Below the pieces are notes generated by a model that was not told the DNA's origin, searched no databases, and saw only the letters and a list, made by a program, of their open reading frames with translations. Of a DNA stretch of 64,000 bases, positions 9,823-19,100 are shown in pieces (position 1 is the stretch's first letter; every line of letters begins with the position of its first letter). This stretch comes from Massilia aquatica (lineage in GTDB: Bacteria; Pseudomonadota; Gammaproteobacteria; Burkholderiales; Burkholderiaceae_D), in NCBI RefSeq assembly GCF_011682045.1, contig NZ_VVIW01000033.1:1-64000 (forward strand), read 5' to 3'. Made by a program: the position numbers and the translations under genes.

Positions 9823-10410
9823 CTACCGCATCGCCAGAATCCGGTCAAACGCATCACACGCCCCCCGGCACGCGTCCGCAATCTCCCCTTCGCTTTTCAC
9901 GTTTTCCCTCAGCGCCAGCATAAAGTTGCGCCAGCGCGGGCCCGGGCCTTCCGCGCCACTGCGCAGATAGCGCAGCGGATGCGGCGCCAGCGGTCCCGCC
10001 AGGCGCTGATACAGCACCGCCCCGCCCAGTTGCGACCCTTCGATCACGTAGGTCACGCCCCAGCGGTAGGCCACGCTGGCCCCATCCGGCCACACGGTAT
10101 GGTCCGCCGGCCGCGCATCGGCACGCACCGCGGCCAGCGCCGGATCGGCCAGGTCGGCATCGATCAGCGCCACCCGCGCCACCGCCGGCAAACCCGGCTC
10201 GCCCTGCGGACCATCGGCGTAATGCCCCAGCCACGCCTCCAGGGGCGCCAGCCAGCGCCGCAGCATGGACAAATGGTCGCTGTAATGCTGCAAGCCGGCG
10301 TCCGGCCGGGCCAGCGGCATGCCGCTGTCGAGCACGGCGTGACGGTCGGCCGTGGCAATGCGCAGGGCGCTCAGGGCGTCGCCAAGCGCGCGGTTGGGAT
10401 GTTGGTTAAT
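9823..10410 (-). CDS. Biliverdin-producing heme oxygenase-like protein
   Basis: Bacterial heme oxygenase fold, about 195 aa. The distal-helix motif YVIEGSQLGGAVLYQRL carries the GSxLGG glycines over the heme. The proximal ligand motif LRIATADRHAVLD (predicted heme-ligating His24) lies upstream of the first conventional start, a GTG at 10335. To include it the gene must begin further up. No ATG, GTG or TTG exists in that stretch, but an ATT at 10408-10410 has AGGAA exactly 6 nt upstream. I therefore propose an ATT start. A TonB receptor gene ends 61 bp upstream on the same strand, suggesting uptake and degradation of heme or a similar tetrapyrrole. Confidence 0.78.
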   Translation of the reverse strand: MNQHPNRALGDALSALRIATADRHAVLDSGMPLARPDAGLQHYSDHLSMLRRWLAPLEAWLGHYADGPQGEPGLPAVARVALIDADLADPALAAVRADARPADHTVWPDGASVAYRWGVTYVIEGSQLGGAVLYQRLAGPLAPHPLRYLRSGAEGPGPRWRNFMLALRENVKSEGEIADACRGACDAFDRILAMR

Positions 10411-10471
10411 GGACTATTCCTGTTCTGTAGGGCATTTTCCTCCAGTCTATCAGCCTTGCCGCGCGCACGCC

Positions 10472-12502
10472 TTAAAACGCCGAACTGAGGGTCAGCCGGA
10501 ACGAGCGCGACTCGGTCGGATGGAAATGGATGTCCTCCACCGCCTCGTCTTCCCCTTGCAGGCGCGATTCATAGAAATAATCGATCGCCGAACTGCGCCG
10601 GTTGGCCAGGTTAAAGCCTTCCAGTTCGAGCTTGAGGCGCTTGCCCAGCTTGTAGCCGATGCGCCCGTTCAAGGTGGTCGTCGAGCGCGAGCGCACGCCG
10701 TTGTCTTCGATCAACGGACGCGGACCGAAATAGCGCAGCTGCAAGGCACCGAACCACGGCCCCAGGTTGTCGAGCGCCAGCGCCAGCGAGGCGACGCCCT
10801 CCACCGCGCCGGGAATGCGCCGTCCGGCCGCATCGGCATTCCTGAAACGCGCACGCGCGAACGCCACGTCGGCGTCCACGCTCATGTACGCGTTCGGCTT
10901 GTAGTAATTGGAAAACTCGAACCCGCTGCGGCGGCTCGGCCGGCCGGCCTCGGTGGTGCCGGCGTCGCCCACGAACACCAGTTCCGAATCGACATCGAGC
11001 TGGTACACCGACAGCGAACTCTGCAACCCTGCAAGTGCTTCGGTGCGCACGCCCACTTCAACGCCCTTGGCCTTGACCAGCGGCGTCACGCGCTCGCTGG
11101 CCTCGCCGCTTTTCGGATCGGTGCGGATGGTGGTGCCGCGCGCATCGTTGCTGTGGAAACCGGTACCGGCGTTCAGATACAACTCGGTCTTGCTCCACGG
11201 GCCGAAGATCAGGCTCAGGGTCGGGCTGGCGCGGCTGGCGCTGGCGCGGCCGCTGTTCTCGGGCAGGATGCTGTCGACATCGAAACGATAGTGGTCGACG
11301 CGCACCCCGGCCACGCTGCGGAACATTGGCGTCCAGCGCGTGCTGTTGTCGTAGAACACGGCGGCGCTGGTTTCCACGATATGATCCTCGCGCGTGGTAG
11401 CGCGGCGCCGGCGCGCGACGGTGTCGTACAGGCCGTTGTGGATATTGTCGTTCTGGAACTGAAAGCCGACCCGGTGGCTGCCCCAGCGGTGCTCGGCGTT
11501 GACGGCGCTGGTAACGCGCCGGTCGGGCTGGCTGAACTGATCGCCGTTGACCGGATCGTCCAGGAAATACGTGAAGTTCGAATACAGTTCGAGCCGGTTG
11601 GCCACCACCGACGCATTGACCCTGGTCACGCCCGCCTCTGACGCGGCGTGCCAGCCGCCGGACAGGCTGTAGCGGCGAGCCACACCGCCGTCGCTGGCGT
11701 CGACCGTGTCGAAGCGCCCGAGGCGGCCGTCATCGACCGCGCGGCGCGGAATCTGGTCGCTGGCACGCCAAGCAGCGCGGTAAGCCATGGCGGTGACATT
11801 GACGCCCTTGGCGGCGTCGCCCTGGCTGTAGCGCAGCACGCCGTTGAGCTTGTTGAAATCGTCGCCGCGCGTAAACGGCCCGTCGTTATGGAACGATTCG
11901 AGCGCATACAGCAGCTTGCCATTGCCGACATTGGGCGAATCGGCCAGCAGCGCGCGCCGGTAGCCGTTCTGGCCCAGGCCGACGCTGGCGAGGCCTTCCG
12001 GCAAGGTGTCGGCGTAGCGCACCGCCAGCGCGCCGGCGGCGGCGAAGTCGCCCTCGTCGGCGTAGTACGGGCCCTTGCGGTATTCCAGCCGGTTGGCCAG
12101 TTCGGGAATCAGGAAGTTCAGGTCGGTCCAGCCCTGCCCGTGGGCGTGACTGCGCTGGTTGACCAGCATGCCGTCGACGGTGGTGCGCAGGTCGGTGCCA
12201 TGGTCGAGGTTAAACCCGCGCAGGTAGAACTGGTTGGCCTTGCCTTCACCGCTGTGCTGGCTGACGATCAGGCCGGGCGTCGCTTCCAGCAATTCGCCAG
12301 GGCGGTACACCGAGCGCGCCGCCAGTTGCTGCTGGGTGACCACGCCCGCATTGGCCGAGTCGGCCACGCCGAGCTGGCTCACGCGCGAGGCTGCCACCAC
12401 CACCTGGGGCACGGGTTCGGCGGCTTCCCCGGCGTGGACCAGGGCGGAGGCGCCCAGCAGCAAGGCGCCCAAGGGGCGGCGGACGAGTCGAAAATCATGC
12501 AT
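10472..12502 (-). CDS. TonB-dependent outer membrane receptor
   Basis: A 676-aa receptor with a signal peptide ending near ALVHA-GEA. The N-terminal plug domain (residues about 35-150) includes ELLEATPGLIVSQHSG and YLRGFNLDHGTDLRTTVDG. The rest is a 22-strand-type beta barrel ending in LTLSSAF with a C-terminal phenylalanine, as required for BAM insertion. It is on the short side for the family and lacks an N-terminal signalling domain. The plug features are those of a general TBDR clade with unassigned substrate. The heme oxygenase gene directly downstream suggests heme, but no FRAP/NPNL heme-receptor box is evident. Confidence 0.9.
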   Translation of the reverse strand: MHDFRLVRRPLGALLLGASALVHAGEAAEPVPQVVVAASRVSQLGVADSANAGVVTQQQLAARSVYRPGELLEATPGLIVSQHSGEGKANQFYLRGFNLDHGTDLRTTVDGMLVNQRSHAHGQGWTDLNFLIPELANRLEYRKGPYYADEGDFAAAGALAVRYADTLPEGLASVGLGQNGYRRALLADSPNVGNGKLLYALESFHNDGPFTRGDDFNKLNGVLRYSQGDAAKGVNVTAMAYRAAWRASDQIPRRAVDDGRLGRFDTVDASDGGVARRYSLSGGWHAASEAGVTRVNASVVANRLELYSNFTYFLDDPVNGDQFSQPDRRVTSAVNAEHRWGSHRVGFQFQNDNIHNGLYDTVARRRRATTREDHIVETSAAVFYDNSTRWTPMFRSVAGVRVDHYRFDVDSILPENSGRASASRASPTLSLIFGPWSKTELYLNAGTGFHSNDARGTTIRTDPKSGEASERVTPLVKAKGVEVGVRTEALAGLQSSLSVYQLDVDSELVFVGDAGTTEAGRPSRRSGFEFSNYYKPNAYMSVDADVAFARARFRNADAAGRRIPGAVEGVASLALALDNLGPWFGALQLRYFGPRPLIEDNGVRSRSTTTLNGRIGYKLGKRLKLELEGFNLANRRSSAIDYFYESRLQGEDEAVEDIHFHPTESRSFRLTLSSAF

Positions 12503-12629
12503 GGATGGGCCTGTGATCGAAAAAGGGGCCGATGAGACAACATCGGAACTGATCTCTTATTCGTTCGCAAGCTGGTTTCGGATTCAACTGTCGGCCACGA
12601 ACCCGCCATCGACATCATGATGAATGACG

Positions 12630-13970
12630 TCAGCGGCTCACATGGTGATGCATGCGCCGCAGCCCCAGCCACACCACGGCCAGCATCACCGGCATGGCCG
12701 CGCCGGTCAGCAGGTCGGGATTGAGCGGCACGCCGGCCGCCTTCATGGCCTTGCCGGCATACGCGATCAGTCCAATCGAGTAATACGAAATAGCCACCAC
12801 CGACAAGCCCTCGACCGCCTGCTGCAAGCGCAACTACTGCGCCGCGCGGGCGTTGAGCGACTCGAGGATGCGGCGGTTCTGCTGCTCCTGCACGATGCCC
12901 ACGCGCGTGCGCAGCAGGTCGTTGCTGCGCCCGATGCGCTCGGCCAGCGCCTGCTGGCGCCGCTCGGTCGACTCGCAGGTGTTCATGGCCGGGGCCAGGC
13001 GCCGGTCCATGAATTCGCGGATGGTCGGCACGCCCGGAATGCGCGTTTCGCGCAATTCGTCGATGCGCGCCTGCACCAGCCGGTAATACGCCTTCGAGGC
13101 GGCAAAGCGGTAGCTGTTTTCCAGCGCCAGCTTTTCCATGCGCGCCGCCAGCACCGTGATCTTGTGCAGCAATTCGCGCTCGTCATCGGGTGCGCCGGGC
13201 GTACCGGCCAGCGCACCCGGCAGCGCATCGCCACCATCGCTCATGCCGGCCGACAAGCGCGCCAGCTCGGCCTCAATGCCGTTGAGCACAGGCGCCGCCA
13301 GCTGCGCCTGCGGCAAACCAAGCAGCGCCATCATGCGGTAGGTTTCGATTTCCAGCACCCGCTGCACCAGCCGTCCGGCCTGCTGGTACTGCATGCCCAG
13401 GTCCTGGATCACCACCCTGCCGAAGCCGTCCGGCGCAATCGCGAAATCGGTCCACACCTTGGCGAAATTCTGGCTGTCGCTGCCAACCAGCAGGTTGCCG
13501 GCAAACACCTGGCGCATTTCGGTCAGCGAGGCGCTCACCTGCTGCAAGGTAACGTGGGTGGCGGCCATGACCTTGCCTTCCAGCGCCAGCAGCCATTCAT
13601 CGGGAACATGGCGCAGCGGCACCTGCTCGAACGCGTGCTCGGGCGCGACCGGATGGGCGCGCCGTTCGGCGAAGGTGTAGGTCGAAAACTCGGTGTGCGA
13701 CTCCCATTGCAGGCGAAAGCTGCCGAAATCATGGAAGAAGTAGCGCGCTTCCGGATGTGGCGGAGCCACCCCGAAATGCTGGCACAGGCCGGCCAGCAAC
13801 TGGTTTTGCGAGGCCAGCTGGTGCGCCTCGGCGTCGTCCTCGTGGCGCGCGTACACGGCCAGGTGGGTCAGGGTTTCGGGGCCGTTCAGGCGCAGCGAGG
13901 GGCGCGAATGGACTTCGGCGGCCAGCGGTATTCGGAGTGCGTGGTTGAAAGTGGCATGGGAAATCGACAT
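12630..13970 (-). pseudogene. DUF3422 family membrane protein interrupted by an in-frame amber codon
   Basis: A DUF3422 protein, normally about 420-450 aa, with two C-terminal transmembrane helices. Reading from ATG 13970, the frame is open for 378 codons to a TAG at 12834-12836. It then continues in the same frame with LRLQQAVEGLSVVAISYYSI and two hydrophobic segments to a stop at 12630. Family members have a glutamine where the TAG stands (RLQLRLQQ-type sequence), so one CAG-to-TAG change explains it. The truncated product would lose its membrane anchor. It could be a real pseudogene, a sequencing error, or a suppressed stop. The function of the family is unknown. greB lies 23 bp upstream. 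Confidence 0.85.
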
Positions 13971-13993
13971 CGGCAACTCGCTAAAATGAAAAA

Positions 13994-14557
13994 TCAGTCC
14001 GCGGCGGGGGCCGGATAGTGCACGCTGAGCACTTCGAGCTCGTCGGGACCGAGCGGCGTCTGCAGGGTGATCAGATCGCCTTCCCTGGCCTTGGTCAGCG
14101 CGCGCGCCACCGGCGAGACCCAGCTGATCTTGCCGTTCAGCGGATCGAGCTCGTCGATGCCGACGATGGTCACGGCGTGCTCCTCGCCCGCGCTGTTGCA
14201 GTAGGTGACAGTGGCGCCGAAAAAGATCTGGTCGTTGCCATGTTGAACGCTCGGATCGACCACGGCGGCCGAATCCATGCGCTTGGTCAGGAAGCGGATG
14301 CGCCCGTCGATCTGGCGCAGGCGCCGCTTGCCGTAAATGTAGTCGCCATTTTCGGAACGGTCGCCGTTGGACGCCGCCCAGTGCACCACCTTGACCACCT
14401 CGGGCCGCTCGACGTCGATCAGTTGCAGCAGCTCATCCTTGATGCGCTGGTAGCCGGCCGGGGTGATGTAATTCTTGGCGCCCGCAGGAATTGCTTGCGC
14501 GAGCGCAATGGCTTCCTCGTCGTCGTTATCCGATTCTTTGACAAATGCTTTATTCAT
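13994..14557 (-). CDS. greB: Transcription elongation factor GreB
   Basis: About 187 aa. GreB rescues backtracked RNA polymerase by stimulating transcript cleavage. The start MNKAFVKESDNDDEE at 14557 matches the GreB N-terminus; an ATG at 14566 is only three codons upstream. The coiled-coil arm carries NYITPAGYQRIKDELLQL and ENGDYIYGKRRLRQID, the latter bracketing the acidic tip, and the C-terminal FKBP-like domain ends in LITLQTPLGPDELEVLSVHY. In many Burkholderiales greB follows spoT closely. Here 4.3 kb of other genes separate them and greB is inverted. Confidence 0.95.
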   Translation of the reverse strand: MNKAFVKESDNDDEEAIALAQAIPAGAKNYITPAGYQRIKDELLQLIDVERPEVVKVVHWAASNGDRSENGDYIYGKRRLRQIDGRIRFLTKRMDSAAVVDPSVQHGNDQIFFGATVTYCNSAGEEHAVTIVGIDELDPLNGKISWVSPVARALTKAREGDLITLQTPLGPDELEVLSVHYPAPAAD

Positions 14558-14654
14558 GCGGTCCATTGTAATGGCGCGCGCGCATCCTGTCCGGGCGATA
14601 CCCGTTTTTGGCGCAGGCAATCTTTTCACGTATCATGAAATCAAAGGGAGGACC

Positions 14655-15248
14655 ATGACTCGACCCAAGCGCACCCGCTCGCGCCTGCTCGCCCCGCTGC
14701 TGTACGTGGCGGCGCTGATCTTGCTGCTGGAAGAATGGCTGTGGGATAGCGGCAAACGCCTCGGCGCCGTCATCGCCGGCTGGCCGCTGGTGCGCGGGCT
14801 CGATGCGCGCATCCGGGCGCTGCCGCCGTACGCGGCCCTGTGCGCCTTCGTGCTGCCGGCCATCTTGCTGTTTCCGGTGAAATTGCTGGCCCTGCTCGCG
14901 ATTGCCGACGGCCACGTGGTCACCGGCGTGCTGGCGATGGTGCTGGCCAAGATCGGCGGGGCGGCGGCGGTCACGCGGTTGTACGCGCTGACCCTGCCCA
15001 GCCTGTTGACCCTGGCGTGGTTTGCGCGCTGGCATGGCGTGTTCATGGCCTTCAAGGACAAATGGGTGGGCGCGCTCAAGGCCACCCTGGCGTACCGGCG
15101 CACCAGCCGCAGCGTGCTGGGCCTGCGGGCGCGCTGGCGCCGGGCGATTGCGGCCTGGCGCCGGCGGGCCAAGGGCGGGCGCCACAGCCTGCGCCCGACC
15201 CGCATCCTGCGCCGCTTCGCCGCCAGGTGGCGCGCGCGGCGACGCTGA
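14655..15248 (+). CDS. Hypothetical inner-membrane protein with basic C-terminus
   Basis: A 197-aa protein I do not recognise by name. The start is fixed by GGGAGG at 14646-14651 just before ATG 14655. Three or four hydrophobic helices occupy residues about 12-125 (LLYVAALILLLEEWLW, ALCAFVLPAILLFPVKLLALLAIA, VTGVLAMVLAKIGGAAAVTRL). The last 60 residues are strongly Arg-rich and probably cytoplasmic. It is divergent from greB, and the short intergenic region must hold both promoters. Conserved hypothetical proteins of this type are common in Oxalobacteraceae. Confidence 0.75.
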   Translation: MTRPKRTRSRLLAPLLYVAALILLLEEWLWDSGKRLGAVIAGWPLVRGLDARIRALPPYAALCAFVLPAILLFPVKLLALLAIADGHVVTGVLAMVLAKIGGAAAVTRLYALTLPSLLTLAWFARWHGVFMAFKDKWVGALKATLAYRRTSRSVLGLRARWRRAIAAWRRRAKGGRHSLRPTRILRRFAARWRARRR

Positions 15249-15403
15249 GCTGCGCCAAGGGGCACGGCGTTCATATCTTTTAGTTCAAATCACCATTTGC
15301 GGGACCACGGGGGGTTGCCAATCCGCCCCCCTGCGGCCGGGGATACTCCCAACACTTCTTCCAAGGAAAGCCGCAGTCCGGTGCGCGCCCTTCCCCGACC
15401 CGG

Positions 15404-16948
15404 CTAGAAGCGGCTGAAGAAATCGCGTGCCGCCAGTTCGCACGCCACCCTGGCCGAGAAACCATGGTAGTTGTCGACCGTGTCCGGATCCTCGCCGTTG
15501 GTGATCAGCGCCTGTCTGATATGCGCAAAGATCGTCTTCGGGCGCGCATACGGATCGTTCGCGCCAGCCGGCGAGTCCACGTCGAGCAGCTGCGCCGTGC
15601 CGCCGTGGGCTTGAAAGTAGGCGTGCGTCAGGCGCGCGTGCGCGAAACTGACTTCCGGATCGCCGTTGCCGCCGCACAGCAGCATCGGCGCGCTTGGCGT
15701 CCAGGTGCGCAAGTCGTTCCTGAGCCAGGCGGCGCGCATCGGATTGGCCGGCGCGCATGCCAGCGGCGCCAGCGCCGACGTCACCGGACAGGGATTGGCG
15801 CCGATGTCGGCCAGCACGCGGCCCAGGTAGGCGGCGTTCATCAGGCTGTGCGCCGGGGTGCCGAAGTAGGCCTTTTGCGCGGCGTCGAGGCCGGCGTAAT
15901 GGGCCATCTCGTTGCTCAGGAAATACGCCGGGAATTTGCCATCGGCCACCAGCGTATTCAACGAGCCGGTCGACGGCAGCAGGGTTTCCATCGCCCCGGC
16001 GTAGACGGGGGAATACACCTCCGTCGGCGCCGCATACAGATTGCCGTAGGCTTTTTGCCAGGCCGTGATCTGCATGACCAGCTGAAGCTGGGTGGACAGC
16101 GAAAACCCACCGAGCTCGTCCAGTGCGCCGCGCGTTCCGAGCGCCTCGTAGTCCAGGCTCTCGGCGTAGCTGCCGCTTTGCGGCGCCGACGCCGTCACCG
16201 CGATGCCGGCCGCCTGCATGGCGCGGTGGGTGGCCATGGCCGCGTAGCCGCCTTCGGAATAGCCGGTGATAAACAGCTTGCCGTTTCCGGCGACCGGTCG
16301 TGGCAGTTGCGCCAGCGCCGTGCGCGCGGCGGCGAGGGCGTCGATCATGTCCTTCGCTTGTTGCTCGGCGATATGGTGCGGATGGTAGTTCAACGCCGAA
16401 CTGTCGTAGCCCGCATAGTTGGGCGCGACCACGATGTAGCCCTGCGCCGCGTACAGGGCGGCCGGCGTGCTGGCCCTGCCCGCGCCTTCGTTGCCCAGGT
16501 CCGTGAGATCGGCCATGTTCAGCTTGCGCTGGAACGAGCTGCCATGGCCGTACAGCACCAGCGGACGGGCGCCGCTACAGGCGGGATCGGCGCCGCTCGG
16601 CACCATCAGCGCGGCCGACGCCGTGGTCGGCTCGCCCGCCGCCCCGACCGTGTTGTACGCAATATGCAGAACATCGATGCCGCACCTGGGGACGCCGGCC
16701 ACCTCCAGCAATTTTGAGCCGAATGGAGCCAGTTGCGCGAGCACGCCGGCCACGTCCAGCGTCAGCAGGCGCGTGGGCGAATTGCGCAGCAGCGCGCCGC
16801 GCCCGGCGACGCTGTTGTCCGTGGCGGGCTGGGAAGGCTGGGCTGGCTGGGAAGAAGAACCGCCGCAGCCTGCCAGCAGGAGGGCCAGCGCGGCGCCGGG
16901 TAGCAGGCTGGGCAGTGAAAAGCGGGTCAAGGGGATTGCGTATGGCAT
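15404..16948 (-). CDS. Lipoprotein alpha/beta hydrolase (secretory-lipase-like)
   Basis: A 514-aa protein. The start ATG 16948 is chosen for GGAGG five nt upstream and because it opens a lipoprotein signal: basic start, hydrophobic run, lipobox LLAGC, then a Ser/Pro/Gln-rich linker. The catalytic serine is in GYSEGGYAAM, the candidate acid in CGGNGDPEVSF, and the histidine in DNYHGFSA near the C-terminus. The layout VLYGHG...GYIVVAPNYAGYD matches esterases/lipases of the LIP or prolyl-oligopeptidase-like groups. Its anchor suggests an outer-membrane or periplasmic location. Substrate unknown; it stands alone, divergent from the two-component pair. Confidence 0.82.
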   Translation of the reverse strand: MPYAIPLTRFSLPSLLPGAALALLLAGCGGSSSQPAQPSQPATDNSVAGRGALLRNSPTRLLTLDVAGVLAQLAPFGSKLLEVAGVPRCGIDVLHIAYNTVGAAGEPTTASAALMVPSGADPACSGARPLVLYGHGSSFQRKLNMADLTDLGNEGAGRASTPAALYAAQGYIVVAPNYAGYDSSALNYHPHHIAEQQAKDMIDALAAARTALAQLPRPVAGNGKLFITGYSEGGYAAMATHRAMQAAGIAVTASAPQSGSYAESLDYEALGTRGALDELGGFSLSTQLQLVMQITAWQKAYGNLYAAPTEVYSPVYAGAMETLLPSTGSLNTLVADGKFPAYFLSNEMAHYAGLDAAQKAYFGTPAHSLMNAAYLGRVLADIGANPCPVTSALAPLACAPANPMRAAWLRNDLRTWTPSAPMLLCGGNGDPEVSFAHARLTHAYFQAHGGTAQLLDVDSPAGANDPYARPKTIFAHIRQALITNGEDPDTVDNYHGFSARVACELAARDFFSRF

Positions 16949-17111
16949 CGTGCCTCCGGTAAGTGAGCGAACATGGCGGGTAAGGTCGACTGTGCGCCTG
17001 GCAAGGCAGGCGGCAAGTGCATTATGCAAACGCCAACCTTTACGATTCCCAAAGACCGGCGCCGGCGCGGCCTTTGGCTGGCATTAAGGTAGCGCTCGGT
17101 ATAATCGGCGC

Positions 17112-17768
17112 ATGCACCTACTCCTCATTGAAGACGATCTCGATTTCGGGCGTGCCCTGCAAGGCGCACTGCGGGCCGAGGGCATCAGCAGCGAATGGCT
17201 GCGCCGCGCCGCCGATGCGCCCCCGGGTTTTCATGGCGCCGCGGTCGACTGCGTGCTGCTCGACCTGACCCTGCCCGATGGCTGCGGTTTCGAGCTGCTG
17301 GCGCGCTGGCGCCGCGCTGCCAGCGCGGTGCCGGTGATCGTGATGACGGCGCGTTCCAGCCTGGCGGACCGGCTCGCCGGCCTGGACGGCGGGGCCGACG
17401 ATGTGATCGTCAAACCGTTTGCCACCGAAGAATTGATTTCGCGCGTGCGCGCAGTGCTGCGGCGCTATGCGCGCCAGGCCAGCGAACAATGGACCATCGG
17501 GTCCCTGACGATCGAGCCCCGCCGCCGTCTGGCGCAGCTCGATGGACAGGCGCTCAAGCTGTCGCCGCGCGAATTCCAGCTGTTGCTGGAGCTGGCGCGC
17601 GAACCGGGCACGGTGGTGGCCAAGGGCGCCCTGGCGCAACGGCTCGAACCGCTCGGCGAGCCGGTCGATTTCGCCGCCATCGAAGTACACATGTCCAACC
17701 TGCGGCGCAAGATCGGCGCCGAACGCATCCACACCGCGCGCGGCATCGGCTACGTGCTGCTGCCATGA
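17112..17768 (+). CDS. OmpR-family response regulator (QseB/PmrA-like)
   Basis: A 218-aa regulator. The receiver domain starts MHLLLIEDDLDFG, with phospho-acceptor Asp51 in LLDLTLPDG, a conserved Thr in VIVMTARSS and Lys in VIVKPFATEE. The C-terminal winged helix has LSPREFQLLLELAREPG and VHMSNLRRKIG...ARGIGYVLLP. It overlaps the downstream histidine kinase gene by 4 bp (ATGA), so they form one transcript and one signalling pair. Target genes are not identified. The adjacent PEP-CTERM genes are on the same strand but separated by 124 bp. Confidence 0.94.
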   Translation: MHLLLIEDDLDFGRALQGALRAEGISSEWLRRAADAPPGFHGAAVDCVLLDLTLPDGCGFELLARWRRAASAVPVIVMTARSSLADRLAGLDGGADDVIVKPFATEELISRVRAVLRRYARQASEQWTIGSLTIEPRRRLAQLDGQALKLSPREFQLLLELAREPGTVVAKGALAQRLEPLGEPVDFAAIEVHMSNLRRKIGAERIHTARGIGYVLLP

Positions 17769-19099
17769 GGCTGTGGCCGCGTCCGACCCTGGCGCGGCGC
17801 GTGCTCGGCGCGCTGGGCATGGCCTTCGTGCTGGTGTGGTGCATGCTGCTGGCCTACGAATACGTCTTGCTCGGACAAGAAACCGGCCAGGAAACGGGCG
17901 TGCACAAGATCGGCGCGGCGCTGTCGGTGGCCCTGCTCGAACTCGATTCGCCGGAGCAGGTCAGGGCGGCGGTAGTCACAACCGCAACCTGGCTCAACCG
18001 GGTGCGGCGCGATGCCGGGCAGTTGCCGGGCGAGCTGGTGTTCGAACTGCGCGACCGCCAGGGCCGGGTGCTGTACGCGTCGGCGCCGGGACCGGATGCG
18101 GGCGGCGCCGGCGAGGCCTTCTGGATCTACCAGCATGACGCGCCCGGCTGGTCGCTGCGCATCGCCGAACCCAAGGCGGCGCGGGGGGCCACGCTGGGCG
18201 CTCTGGGCGCCGGCCTGCTTCCCTACCTGCTCATTGCCCTGCCCTGTGTCGTCTTGCCTTTATGGATAGCCGTGCACCAGGGCTTGCGGCCCTTGCGCAT
18301 GCTGGCCGGGCGCGTCGCCGCGCGCCCGCGCGACGACCTCTCGCCGATCGGGATCGACCCCGGCTACCGCGAATTGCGCCCGCTGGTGGCGGCTTTGGAC
18401 GAACTGCTGGCCAGGTTGCGCAGCAAGGCGCAGCGCGAACGCGCCTTCATCGAGGATGCGGCGCACGAACTGCGCACGCCGATGGCGGTGATCTCGACCC
18501 AGGCGCATGTCATGGCGCGCGCGGCCGACCCGGCCGAACGCCAGCAGGCGCAAGCGCATCTGAAGCTGGCCATCGCGCGCGCCTCGCACCTGAGCGGCCA
18601 ACTGCTGGAACTGGCCACGCTCGACGAGATGGCGCCCGCCACGCGCGAACTGGTCGACGTGGCCGGCTGCGTGCGCCAGTTGCTGGCGCAGCAAATGAAG
18701 CGGGCCCTGGCGCGCCGCATGGAACTCTCGCTCGAGGCGCCCGACAGGCTGGAGTGGCCGGTGGACGTGGCCGCCTTTCACTCGATCGTCATCAACCTGC
18801 TCGAAAACAGCCTGCGCTATGTGCCGCCCGGCGGCTGCGTGCAGGTCGGCCTGCGGCGCGACGGCGCGCACCTGCTGTTGTGGATCGCCGACGACGGGCC
18901 CGGCATTGCGCCAGACCAGCGCCAGCACATTTTCGAGCGCTTTTACCGGGGGCGCGGACACGATACCCCGGGCTCGGGCCTGGGCCTGGCGATCGTCCGG
19001 CAAGCTTGCGCGCGCCTGGGGGGCGAGGTCCGGCTGGTCGACGGCCTGGCCGGCAAGGGCTGCGGCTTCGAAGTGCGCCTGTTGGCCGTCACGGCATGA
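17765..19099 (+). CDS. Two-component sensor histidine kinase
   Basis: A 444-aa inner-membrane kinase. A first helix lies at about residues 12-33 (LGALGMAFVLVWCMLLAYEY). A periplasmic sensor loop of about 110 residues follows, then a second helix around residues 140-165. The HisKA domain has FIEDAAHELRTPMAVI with phospho-acceptor His234. The ATPase domain has an N box (NLLENSLRYVPPGG), G1 (IADDGPGIAP) and G2 (GSGLGLAIV). Architecture and gene order match QseC/PmrB-type kinases. A short tandem tetranucleotide repeat begins 2 nt after its stop codon. Confidence 0.93.
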   Translation: MRLWPRPTLARRVLGALGMAFVLVWCMLLAYEYVLLGQETGQETGVHKIGAALSVALLELDSPEQVRAAVVTTATWLNRVRRDAGQLPGELVFELRDRQGRVLYASAPGPDAGGAGEAFWIYQHDAPGWSLRIAEPKAARGATLGALGAGLLPYLLIALPCVVLPLWIAVHQGLRPLRMLAGRVAARPRDDLSPIGIDPGYRELRPLVAALDELLARLRSKAQRERAFIEDAAHELRTPMAVISTQAHVMARAADPAERQQAQAHLKLAIARASHLSGQLLELATLDEMAPATRELVDVAGCVRQLLAQQMKRALARRMELSLEAPDRLEWPVDVAAFHSIVINLLENSLRYVPPGGCVQVGLRRDGAHLLLWIADDGPGIAPDQRQHIFERFYRGRGHDTPGSGLGLAIVRQACARLGGEVRLVDGLAGKGCGFEVRLLAVTA

Positions 19100-19100
19100 C

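Noticed and set aside
12630-12833. Independent small membrane protein starting with TTG
   Set aside because: It is in frame with the preceding DUF3422 frame and completes that family's C-terminus, so I treat both as one interrupted gene.
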